From positions 3,410,001 to 3,474,000 of the forward strand of contig NZ_CP041692.1 of the NCBI RefSeq assembly GCF_007362775.1: a stretch of DNA of 64,000 nucleotides, given 5' to 3'. The first letter of the stretch is position 1. Every line of letters starts with the position of its first letter. This document shows positions 57,550-64,000 of the stretch, in pieces. Position numbers and translations under genes: made by a program. Source of the DNA: Microlunatus elymi. GTDB lineage: Bacteria > Actinomycetota > Actinomycetes > Propionibacteriales > Propionibacteriaceae. The notes beneath the pieces are model-generated. The model was not told where the DNA came from and did no database searches. It was given only the letters and a program-made list of their open reading frames with translations.

Positions 57550-58485
57550 TCAGGTCAAGGTGACCAGCCGATGATCTTGATCGAAGGCCGCGAACATCAT
57601 CGGCGAGTTGTGGGCGACCACCACCGTGCCGTCGGCGCCGACCGCCACCAGACCGCCACTGGAATCCTTGCCGGACAGCTCCGTCTCGATCGTCGCGGAC
57701 ACCGCGTCGGCAAGATCAACTCCGAGATATCGCAACCGGGCAACGATGTCGTAGGACACCACGCACAGCATGAACGCCTCGCCGTGGCCGGTGCAGGAGA
57801 TCGCCGCGAGACCGTTGCGGGCGTAGGTTCCGGCGCCGATGATCGGGGTGTCGCCGACCCTGCCCACGCTCTGATTGGCGATCCCGCCGGTCGAGGTGGC
57901 CGCGGCCAGCCCACCGGTCGAGTCCCGGGCGACCGCCCCGACCGTGCCGTGCCTCGGCCCGTCCGCATCGTCGGCGTGCAGGTGGGCCAGCTGCCGTCTG
58001 CGCGAGTCGGTGACGAAATACCGCTGATCGGCGGTCTGCTCGCCCCAGGAGTTGATCAACTCCACGTCGGGCGCAGCGATCAGCACGTGCGGTGATCGGC
58101 GCATCACCTGACGGGCCAACCGAACCGGATTCCTGGCATGGCGCGACGCGGCCACTGCTCCGGCGTGCCCGGCACCGTCCATGATCGCGGCATCCAACTC
58201 CGCACTGCCGTCGGCGGCCAGGCTGGCGCCGCGACCGGCGTTGAACAGCGGATCGTCTTCCAGCACACAGATCGCGGCGCAGACAGCGTCGGTCGCGGTG
58301 CCGCCGTCGGCCAGCACCGTCTCGCCGGCCGCGTACGCCCGGCTCAGTCCGTCCTCGAAGGCGTGCCGTTCTTGATCGGCGAGTTCGTGGATCCGGCCAC
58401 CGGCGCCGCCGTGCACCGCCAACTGGTAGCGACCCTGCGGTGCGATCCGCCACAGCCTGGTCTGCACCGGCTTGTCGTCGGACAT
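57550..58485 (-). CDS. Isoaspartyl peptidase / L-asparaginase (Ntn hydrolase)
   Basis: A 311-residue type III asparaginase. AVHGGAGG is near residue 23, FNAGRGAS near 82, and the auto-cleavage Thr in HGTVGAVARD near residue 180. GAGTYARNGLAAISCTGHGE and GGLVAVGADGT follow. Autoproteolysis before Thr creates the catalytic N-terminus. It hydrolyses isoAsp dipeptides or asparagine. It starts 4 nt after the YbjN-like gene stop on the same strand. Confidence 0.92.
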   Translation of the reverse strand: MSDDKPVQTRLWRIAPQGRYQLAVHGGAGGRIHELADQERHAFEDGLSRAYAAGETVLADGGTATDAVCAAICVLEDDPLFNAGRGASLAADGSAELDAAIMDGAGHAGAVAASRHARNPVRLARQVMRRSPHVLIAAPDVELINSWGEQTADQRYFVTDSRRRQLAHLHADDADGPRHGTVGAVARDSTGGLAAATSTGGIANQSVGRVGDTPIIGAGTYARNGLAAISCTGHGEAFMLCVVSYDIVARLRYLGVDLADAVSATIETELSGKDSSGGLVAVGADGTVVVAHNSPMMFAAFDQDHRLVTLT

Positions 58486-58489
58486 GGGC

Positions 58490-59440
58490 TCAGTCGTCGG
58501 GATCCGTGTCGTCGAAGGTGGTCCGGCCGCGGAGCTTGTCGGCAAGATGTCCGTCGATCGCGTCCGCGGTGTCGGACATGATCTGTACGGCCTGGGCCAG
58601 ATGCGCCGGCACGAACGGCTGCGCCATCACCGACAGGGTGGCGAACACCCGATCCTTGATCAACTGGAACTTCACCCAGCGGCCTTCGCAGTTGAGGTCG
58701 TTGAGCACCTCGGCGGCCCGGGACCGGCCGCCCTCGATCTCGTGCACGATGGCGGCGAACACCACGATCTCCCGGGCGTCCGGTGAGGTCCGCAGGAAGA
58801 TCATCGTCGAGCCGACCCGGATCGCGATGTCGCCCTCGTCGTCGCGGATCGGCCGGTGCCCGAAGAGATCGGTCAGTTCCGCGTCCAGCAGCTCGTCCAG
58901 GTGCTCACGGCTGCCCGGCATGATCGCCGTGACGTCCTCGTCGTCGTAAAGCGGGTCCTTGGTGGCGTCTTCGGCCTTCGGGGTCAGGATCTCGGCGAGC
59001 TGGTCGGGCGCCAGGAAGACCGGATGCGGGACTCCGTACACGTCCCGCAGGGCGACCACGGCCAGCTCGGCCAACCGGTCGGACTCCTCCTGCGGCAGCT
59101 CGGTCCAGAAGTTGGCCGTCGGCGCGGTGCCGTTGTCCGGCTCGGCGGTCGGCGCGTGCCAGCCGGCCCGCTCCATCGTGGTCAGTTCACCCTGGCCGAG
59201 CTGGAACGCGTCGGCCAGCACCGCGTTGCTGGCGGCCTCGGAGCGGATCGTGTCGCGGGCCGGCGCGGTGAAGGAGACGAACGGGCCGCCTTCGGCCGCC
59301 GGTTCGGACTCGGTGCCGATGACCAGGTCACCCGAGTCGTCGATCACGGAGACGACCTCACTGAGCCGCATCTGGAACTCTGCCCACGCCTGCGCGGTGC
59401 TGCGATCGATGTCGAAACCCTCGTAGCCAGTAGATTCCAT
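58490..59440 (-). CDS. YbjN-domain (type III secretion chaperone-like fold) protein
   Basis: A 316-residue protein without signal or membrane segments. The C-terminal half (GDIAIRVGSTMIFLRTSPDAREIVVFAAIVHEIEG, AAEVLNDLNCEGRWVKFQLIKDRVFATLSVMAQPF) has the YbjN pattern of a T3S-chaperone-like fold. The N-terminal half (about residues 1-160) is acidic and unrelated. Function is unknown; actinobacterial relatives occur in housekeeping contexts. It is co-directional with the isoaspartyl peptidase. Confidence 0.8.
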   Translation of the reverse strand: MESTGYEGFDIDRSTAQAWAEFQMRLSEVVSVIDDSGDLVIGTESEPAAEGGPFVSFTAPARDTIRSEAASNAVLADAFQLGQGELTTMERAGWHAPTAEPDNGTAPTANFWTELPQEESDRLAELAVVALRDVYGVPHPVFLAPDQLAEILTPKAEDATKDPLYDDEDVTAIMPGSREHLDELLDAELTDLFGHRPIRDDEGDIAIRVGSTMIFLRTSPDAREIVVFAAIVHEIEGGRSRAAEVLNDLNCEGRWVKFQLIKDRVFATLSVMAQPFVPAHLAQAVQIMSDTADAIDGHLADKLRGRTTFDDTDPDD

Positions 59441-59533
59441 CGCTCACTCTCAACCTCGGCCGTCCTCAGCCACGAACCTAAGGCATGTACGAGGCCGGTG
59501 TCGACCTGCTCGAAACAGCCGTAGCCGACCTGA

Positions 59534-60487
59534 TCAGAACAGCTGGTCGGCAGCAGCCTCCTGGTAGAGCGCGGTGACGACCCGGGACGGTGAGGGGCGG
59601 CCGAGCTTGCCGGCCATCCAGCCACTCAGTTGCACCAGCCGGTCCAGATCGATCCCGTGCTCGATGCCCAGACCGTTCAGCATCCAGACCAGGTCCTCGG
59701 TGGCCAGGTTGCCGGTGGCCGAGCGGGCGAACGGGCAGCCGCCGATGCCGCCGGCCGAGGCGTCGTACTCGGTGACGCCGCAGCGCAGACCGCTGAGCAC
59801 GTTGGCCAGCGCCTGACCGTAGGTGTCGTGGAAGTGCAACGCCAGCCGGTCCATCCCGATCCCGGTGCCGCCGATCGCCTCGAGCAGGGCCTGGACATGG
59901 CCGGGCGTCGCCACCCCGATGGTGTCGCCGAGGCTGATCGTCCGGCAACCCAGATCGGCGAGGCGGCGTACGACGTCGAGGACCTGACCGATCGGCACCC
60001 GCCCTTCCCACGGGTCGCCGAAGCACATCGAGACATAACCGCGTACGCCGATGCCGGCCTCGGCGGCTTGCCGGACCACCGGCGCGGCCAATTCGATCGC
60101 ACCGTCGACGGTGGTGTCCAGGTTCTCGTGGGCGAATCGTTCGGTGGCACTGACGAAGATCGCGATCTCGGTGGCCCCGGCGGCCAGCGCGCGGTCCATC
60201 CCGATCTGATTCGGCACCAGCACCGGATGCCGGATCCCGTCGGCCGAACCGATCCCGGCCAGCACCTCGGCCGCGTCGGCCAGTTGCGGCACCCAGCGGG
60301 GCGAGACGAAGCTGGTCGCTTCGATGGCCGTCAAACCGGTCTGGCGAAGTCCTCGGATGAATTCGATCTTGGTCCGGGTGTCGACGATCTCCTTCTCCGC
60401 CTGCAGGCCGTCCCGCGGGCCGACCTCGTAGATCTGCACCTGTTCGGGCAGCCCGGGCAGGGGAAACTCGTCCGGCAACTCCGCCAT
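59534..60487 (-). CDS. Hydroxymethylglutaryl-CoA lyase-like enzyme
   Basis: A 317-residue DRE-TIM metallolyase. It has VGPRDGLQAEKEIVDTRTK (the Arg-Asp motif), ATSFVSPRWVPQLADAAEV, FVSATERFAHENL, HFHDTYGQALANVLSGL with metal His residues, and the family Cys loop GGIGGCPFARSATGN. It splits HMG-CoA into acetyl-CoA and acetoacetate, in leucine catabolism or a related route. The ATG at 60487 (or 60490) follows GGGAG closely. It is divergent from the fucosidase gene. Confidence 0.92.
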   Translation of the reverse strand: MAELPDEFPLPGLPEQVQIYEVGPRDGLQAEKEIVDTRTKIEFIRGLRQTGLTAIEATSFVSPRWVPQLADAAEVLAGIGSADGIRHPVLVPNQIGMDRALAAGATEIAIFVSATERFAHENLDTTVDGAIELAAPVVRQAAEAGIGVRGYVSMCFGDPWEGRVPIGQVLDVVRRLADLGCRTISLGDTIGVATPGHVQALLEAIGGTGIGMDRLALHFHDTYGQALANVLSGLRCGVTEYDASAGGIGGCPFARSATGNLATEDLVWMLNGLGIEHGIDLDRLVQLSGWMAGKLGRPSPSRVVTALYQEAAADQLF

Positions 60488-60606
60488 CATCTCTCCCGTC
60501 GTGTCGACTTCCTGCGACGACCCTATTCCGTCGGCCACCGGTCCACCCCGCCCACCCGATCAGCCTGTTGGGGCAAACATCGGAGGTCTTGCTAGCCTTC
60601 CGTGCC

Positions 60607-61911
60607 ATGCCCAACGAAACCCGCGTGGCCGACCAGCTTCCGATGATCCCGCCGACTCCGGGCCAACTCGCCTGGCAGCGCCAGGAGCTCGGCGTCTTCT
60701 TCCACTTCGGCGTGAACACGTTCGCCGCGCTGGAATGGAGCGACGGCACGCTGCCGGCCAGCAGCTTCAACCCGACCGATCTCGACGCCCGGCAATGGGT
60801 CGCCACCGCCGCCGACGCCGGCGCCCGCTATGTCGTGCTGACCGCCAAACACCATGACGGCTTCTGCCTCTGGCCCACCGAGACCACCGACTACTCGGTC
60901 GCCTCCTCACCGTGGCGCGACGGCCAGGGCGACGTGGTCGCCGAGGTCGCCGCCGCGGCCGAGGAGTACGGACTTGATCTTGGTCTCTACCTGTCCCCGT
61001 GGGATCGCAACGCCGCGTGCTATCCGGACAAGCCCGCCTACGACCGGTTCTATCAAGATCAACTTCGCGAGCTGTGCACTCGGTACGGCAAGTTGACCGA
61101 GCTCTGGTTCGACGGCGCCGGATCGCAGGGCCGGGAGTACGACTGGGTCGGCATCGGCGAGGTGATCAAGGAAACCCAGCCGGACGCGATGATCTTCAAC
61201 ATGGGTGCGCCGACGATCCGCTGGGTCGGCAACGAGGACGGGCTCGCGGCCGATCCGGTCAACTATGTGGTGGCCGAGACCGACTTCAGCCAGTACACGA
61301 CCTACTCGACCCAACTGGCCGAGGCCCTCTACCTGCCGCCGGAATGCGACGTGTCGATCCGCAAGGGCTGGTTCTGGGCCGACCGTGATCAACCGAAGTC
61401 TCTTGATCATCTTCTCGGCATCTACTATCGCTCGGTCGGGATGGGCGCCAACCTGCTGCTCAACCTGCCGCCGGACAACCGTGGCTTGATCCCGGATGCC
61501 GACGTCGAACGCCTGCGTCAGTGGCGATCCGAGCTGGACCAGCGATTCGCCGAGCCGATCGAAGCGACGGTGACCAAGATCGACTCCGATGGCGACTCGG
61601 TGACCTGGCGAGCCGACTTCACCGAGCCGGCCGTCCTTGATCATCTGGAGCTGGTCGAGGATTACCGCAACGGCCAGCGGGTCCGGGCGCATCGGGTCCA
61701 GGCCGGCGATCGGACGCTGGCCGACGGCCTGACCATCGGCAACAAGCGGCTGCACGCCTTCGACGAGTTGCAGGCCTCGGCGGTGGAGATCGTCACCACC
61801 GGTGCCGATCCCGTGCTGGCACAGGTCCGCGGCTACCGGACCGGCTTCAACGCGGCGCCGCAGATCGTCTACCGCGCCTCGACCGAGGCCCCGGACGACG
61901 CCGGGCACTGA
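60607..61911 (+). CDS. GH29 alpha-L-fucosidase, intracellular
   Basis: A 434-residue family 29 retaining alpha-L-fucosidase. It opens WQRQELGVFFHFGVNTFAALEW and has YVVLTAKHHDGFCLWPT and the nucleophile Asp near residue 169 in LTELWFDGAGS. MGANLLLNLPPDNRGLIP ends the barrel and a short beta domain follows. There is no signal peptide. Its 3' end overlaps the convergent LysR gene by 65 nt. With the lactonase and dehydrogenase genes elsewhere in the window, it could feed L-fucose to oxidative catabolism. Confidence 0.92.
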   Translation: MPNETRVADQLPMIPPTPGQLAWQRQELGVFFHFGVNTFAALEWSDGTLPASSFNPTDLDARQWVATAADAGARYVVLTAKHHDGFCLWPTETTDYSVASSPWRDGQGDVVAEVAAAAEEYGLDLGLYLSPWDRNAACYPDKPAYDRFYQDQLRELCTRYGKLTELWFDGAGSQGREYDWVGIGEVIKETQPDAMIFNMGAPTIRWVGNEDGLAADPVNYVVAETDFSQYTTYSTQLAEALYLPPECDVSIRKGWFWADRDQPKSLDHLLGIYYRSVGMGANLLLNLPPDNRGLIPDADVERLRQWRSELDQRFAEPIEATVTKIDSDGDSVTWRADFTEPAVLDHLELVEDYRNGQRVRAHRVQAGDRTLADGLTIGNKRLHAFDELQASAVEIVTTGADPVLAQVRGYRTGFNAAPQIVYRASTEAPDDAGH

Positions 61912-62800
61912 GTACGCCGGCGCTGAAGCAGTCCTCCGACAGCAGCGGGAGGACCCGGGCCAGCACCGGGTCCTGCGACTGCGGATTCCAGCAGGCCTCC
62001 AGCCGCACCGTCCGGGTGTCCGCGGCGTCCAGCTCGCGATAGACCACCCCGTCGATCCGCATCGCGGTACACGACCGCGGGATCAGGGCGACCCCGCGGC
62101 CGGCCCGGACCAGCGCCAGCATGGTCGGGAACTGGGATGCGATCTCGGCACCGAGGAAGTCCTGCACCGCGATCAGCGCGGCGCAGACGTCGTACAGGTA
62201 GCGAGACCCTTCCGGCGAGTAGCCGATGTAGTCGGCGGACACGTCCACCAGCCGGACCGGTTCGTCGCCGGCGGCCAGTTCATGAGCGACGGGGGCGGCC
62301 AGTACCAGCTCCTCGGCGTGCACCGGCAGCGCGGACAGCCCGTCCGGTACCGGTGGCCGAACCAGGCAGAGATCGAGTCGGCCACTCCCCAGGGCGTTGA
62401 ACTGCTCCTCGCTGACCAACTCCTGCAGATCGACCTCCACCCCGGGAAGTTGATCATGAATCAGCGACAGCATCGGACCGAGCACCGCGTAGGCACCGAT
62501 CGCGGTGAAGCCGAGCCGCAGCGTGCCGACCTCACCGGCCGCCGCCCGGCGGGCCGATTCCGGCGCCGCCTCGGCCAACGCGAGCAGCCGGCGGGCGTCG
62601 ACCAGGAACGCGGCCCCGGCCGGCGTCAACCTGACCTCCCGATCCCGGTCGAGCAGGCGGACTCCGATGCTCCGCTCCAGCGCCTGGATCTGCCGGGTCA
62701 GCGGCGGCTGGGTCATCTGCAGCCGCCCGGCAGCCCTGCCGAAATGCAACTCGTCGGCGACCGCGACGAAGCCGCGAAGCTGAGCCAGCGAATACTCCAT
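61847..62800 (-). CDS. LysR-family regulator
   Basis: A 317-residue LTTR. The winged helix is SLAQLRGFVAVADELHFGRAAGRLQMTQPPLTRQIQALERSIG (residues 3-45), followed by the linker helix and effector domain (LRLGFTAIGAYAVLGPMLSLI, VALIPRS). The C-terminal tail is basic and overlaps the fucosidase end by 65 nt. It is divergent from the hydroxyacid dehydrogenase gene, its likely target. Confidence 0.9.
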   Translation of the reverse strand: MEYSLAQLRGFVAVADELHFGRAAGRLQMTQPPLTRQIQALERSIGVRLLDRDREVRLTPAGAAFLVDARRLLALAEAAPESARRAAAGEVGTLRLGFTAIGAYAVLGPMLSLIHDQLPGVEVDLQELVSEEQFNALGSGRLDLCLVRPPVPDGLSALPVHAEELVLAAPVAHELAAGDEPVRLVDVSADYIGYSPEGSRYLYDVCAALIAVQDFLGAEIASQFPTMLALVRAGRGVALIPRSCTAMRIDGVVYRELDAADTRTVRLEACWNPQSQDPVLARVLPLLSEDCFSAGVLSARRRPGPRSRRGRRSAAPR

Positions 62801-62811
62801 GCCGTCACGGT

Positions 62812-62821
62812 ATCGGCCGAT
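62812..62821. promoter_or_regulatory. Palindrome ATCGGCCGAT, possible LysR site
   Basis: A perfect 10-bp palindrome lies in the 72-bp divergent region between the LysR gene and the hydroxyacid dehydrogenase gene. LTTR sites are often such dyads, but the assignment is only positional. Confidence 0.35.
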
Positions 62822-62872
62822 GCCGGATCGGGCTTGGACGAGTATCGGGTTGATTGCGTACCGTTCGGTTCC

Positions 62873-63865
62873 GTGACCCGACTGCTGATGGCTCTGACGG
62901 CGTCTCGTGCCGCGGATGTGTGCGACCCCGAGACCCGGTCCATGATCAACTCGCGCTTCGACGCGCAGTGGCTGGATGATCACGAGCAACTCGATCAAGC
63001 TCTGCTCCGCGAACGCCTGGCCGGCCAGGACGTGGTGCTGACGAGTTGGGGTACGCCGCCACTCCCGGCCGATCTGCTCGGTGCGGGCAACGGCGGTCCG
63101 ACCGTGGTGGCCCACGCCGCCGGCACGATCAAAAACCTGGTCCCGGCCGAGTCGCTGGACAAGATCAGCATCTTCTCGGCAGCACCGCGGATCGCCTGGT
63201 CGGTGGGCGAATACTGCCTGACCGCGTTGCTCACGCTGCTGCGCCGCCTTCCCGAGTACGACGACTGGGTCCGGCACGGTGGCTGGAAGACCGACTCGTT
63301 CCGCGGCCGTGAGCTGCGCGGGCTGACCGTCGGCATCGTCGGCGCATCGTCCACCGCGCGCGCCTTCATCGAGTTGCTCCGGCCGTTCGGGGTCGAGATC
63401 TGGGTGTACGACCCGTACCTGTCGGCCGAGCAGGCCGCACAGTTGGGCGTACGAAGCGTCTCGCTGGAACAGGTGGTCGGTTGCTCGGTGCTGTCGGTGC
63501 ACGTGCCGGCGACGCCGGCCACCGAGGGCCTGATCACCGCCGACCTGATCAGCCGAATTCCCGACGGCGGGATCGTGATCAACTCCTCCCGCGCAGCCGC
63601 AGTCGACACCGCAGCGTTGATCAACGAGACCGCGACCGGGCGGCTGCAGGCCGCTCTGGACGTGTATCCGTCGGAGCCGCCCGAGTTGCCCGAATCCGTA
63701 CTGGGCAACGGAAATCTGCTGCTCACCCCACACATCGCCGGCGACTCGGTCGACGGTCACCGGGCGCTGGTCCGCTACGTGCTGGACGACGTGATCGACT
63801 TCCTCGAGCACGATCGGCGCGGGCCTAGTTGGGTCGACCCGGCCAAGCTGTCGATCACCGCCTGA
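62873..63865 (+). CDS. D-isomer 2-hydroxyacid dehydrogenase
   Basis: A 330-residue NAD-dependent dehydrogenase. The nucleotide-binding segment is LTVGIVGASSTARAFIELL near residue 145. The catalytic Arg lies in NSSRAAAVDTAAL, and the late LLTPHIAGD supplies the catalytic His; the expected intervening Glu region is ALDVYPSEPPELPE. The usual GxGxxG has the form VGASSTA, so the loop is atypical. The GTG at 62873 or ATG at 62888 may be the start; no ribosome site is clear. The next gene starts 10 nt later. Confidence 0.85.
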   Translation: MTRLLMALTASRAADVCDPETRSMINSRFDAQWLDDHEQLDQALLRERLAGQDVVLTSWGTPPLPADLLGAGNGGPTVVAHAAGTIKNLVPAESLDKISIFSAAPRIAWSVGEYCLTALLTLLRRLPEYDDWVRHGGWKTDSFRGRELRGLTVGIVGASSTARAFIELLRPFGVEIWVYDPYLSAEQAAQLGVRSVSLEQVVGCSVLSVHVPATPATEGLITADLISRIPDGGIVINSSRAAAVDTAALINETATGRLQAALDVYPSEPPELPESVLGNGNLLLTPHIAGDSVDGHRALVRYVLDDVIDFLEHDRRGPSWVDPAKLSITA

Positions 63866-63875
63866 GGAGCTGATC

Positions 63876-64000
63876 ATGCCCACTGCTCCTTCGACCGGCA
63901 ACGGTTCGGTGATCGACCGGCTAGAGGTCTTCTGCGTGCCCGTGCCCTTCCGGCACAAGTTCGTCCTCGGCAGCGGCGCTGTCGGCGATCGCACCCACAC
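63876..64000 (+). CDS. Enolase-superfamily N-terminus, truncated by window end
   Basis: The ATG at 63876 has GAGGAG 5 nt upstream. The 41 visible residues (SVIDRLEVFCVPVPFRHKFVLGSG) resemble the N-terminal capping domain of a mandelate-racemase/muconate-cycloisomerase enzyme. The catalytic domain lies beyond the window, so the reaction cannot be read. It follows the hydroxyacid dehydrogenase by 10 nt in an operon-like arrangement. Confidence 0.6.
   Translation, partial: MPTAPSTGNGSVIDRLEVFCVPVPFRHKFVLGSGAVGDRTH

Noticed and set aside
59534-62800. HMG-CoA lyase and fucosidase as one pathway
   Set aside because: They are divergently transcribed and chemically unrelated; proximity alone does not link them.

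Overview
The window is high-GC actinobacterial chromosome. Markers are a WhiB regulator, a thiol-redox SigR/RsrA sigma/anti-sigma pair, the tiny actinobacterial ribosomal protein bL37, a PdtaS-type kinase and a 13E12-type (DUF222) HNH protein. The block whiB1 - pdtaS - rsrA/sigR - SRAP - aroA - rsgA follows the order I recall from Mycobacterium tuberculosis (Rv3219-Rv3228). GalK, several LacI-controlled glycosidase clusters and gene style suggest a soil or plant-associated member of the Propionibacteriales (Microlunatus-like). That placement is inference. I see no tRNA, rRNA, CRISPR array, IS element or prophage.

Region 1 (1-19.4 kb) is a plant cell-wall polysaccharide utilisation locus. It holds a partial alpha/beta hydrolase, GH127 beta-L-arabinofuranosidase, a sugar-binding protein without permeases, a Tat-exported multidomain pectate lyase, an unclassified glycosidase-like protein, an SDR sugar/uronate dehydrogenase, two GH78-type rhamnosidases, a LacI repressor and a GH2 beta-galactosidase. 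The activities match rhamnogalacturonan-I with arabinan/galactan side chains. Only the lyase and the binding protein have export signals, so oligosaccharides are probably finished in the cytoplasm. Two matching CG-centred palindromes (10363 and 14117) are likely LacI operators.

Region 2 (19.4-33.9 kb) is mixed: a VOC protein, a small membrane protein, an ArsR/MFS pair, then a four-gene minus-strand operon (class III CoA-transferase, LacI, lactonase-like amidohydrolase, Gfo/Idh/MocA dehydrogenase) divergent from an unclassified (alpha/alpha)6-type glycosidase. Palindromic operator candidates lie between them. After these come a 13E12/HNH protein, a proline-rich membrane protein, an MDR oxidoreductase and galactokinase.

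Region 3 (34.1-38.7 kb) is a polar amino-acid ABC transporter followed by a COG3375-like GNAT and an enolase-superfamily OSBS/N-succinylamino-acid racemase. This is a plausible import and D-to-L amino-acid conversion module.

Region 4 (38.8-55.3 kb) is conserved housekeeping and stress genes: whiB1, pdtaS, a DUF3311/SSS transporter pair, an aldo/keto reductase, bL37, sigR-rsrA with an autoregulatory-type promoter, SRAP, a DoxX protein with a histone-H1-like tail, and aroA-rsgA-hisN.

Region 5 (55.3-64 kb) returns to accessory carbon metabolism: a galactonate-dehydratase-like enzyme, a FUSC membrane protein, isoaspartyl peptidase, a YbjN-like protein, an HMG-CoA-lyase-like enzyme, GH29 alpha-L-fucosidase, LysR, a hydroxyacid dehydrogenase, and the start of another enolase-superfamily gene cut by the window end.

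Two sequence-level signals stand out. The word TTGATCA/TGATCAA is strongly over-represented. Repeat-type insertions also occur inside conserved genes (REP-like palindrome in rsgA, GATCAA cluster at the aroA 3' end, 18-bp tandem repeat in a GNAT).
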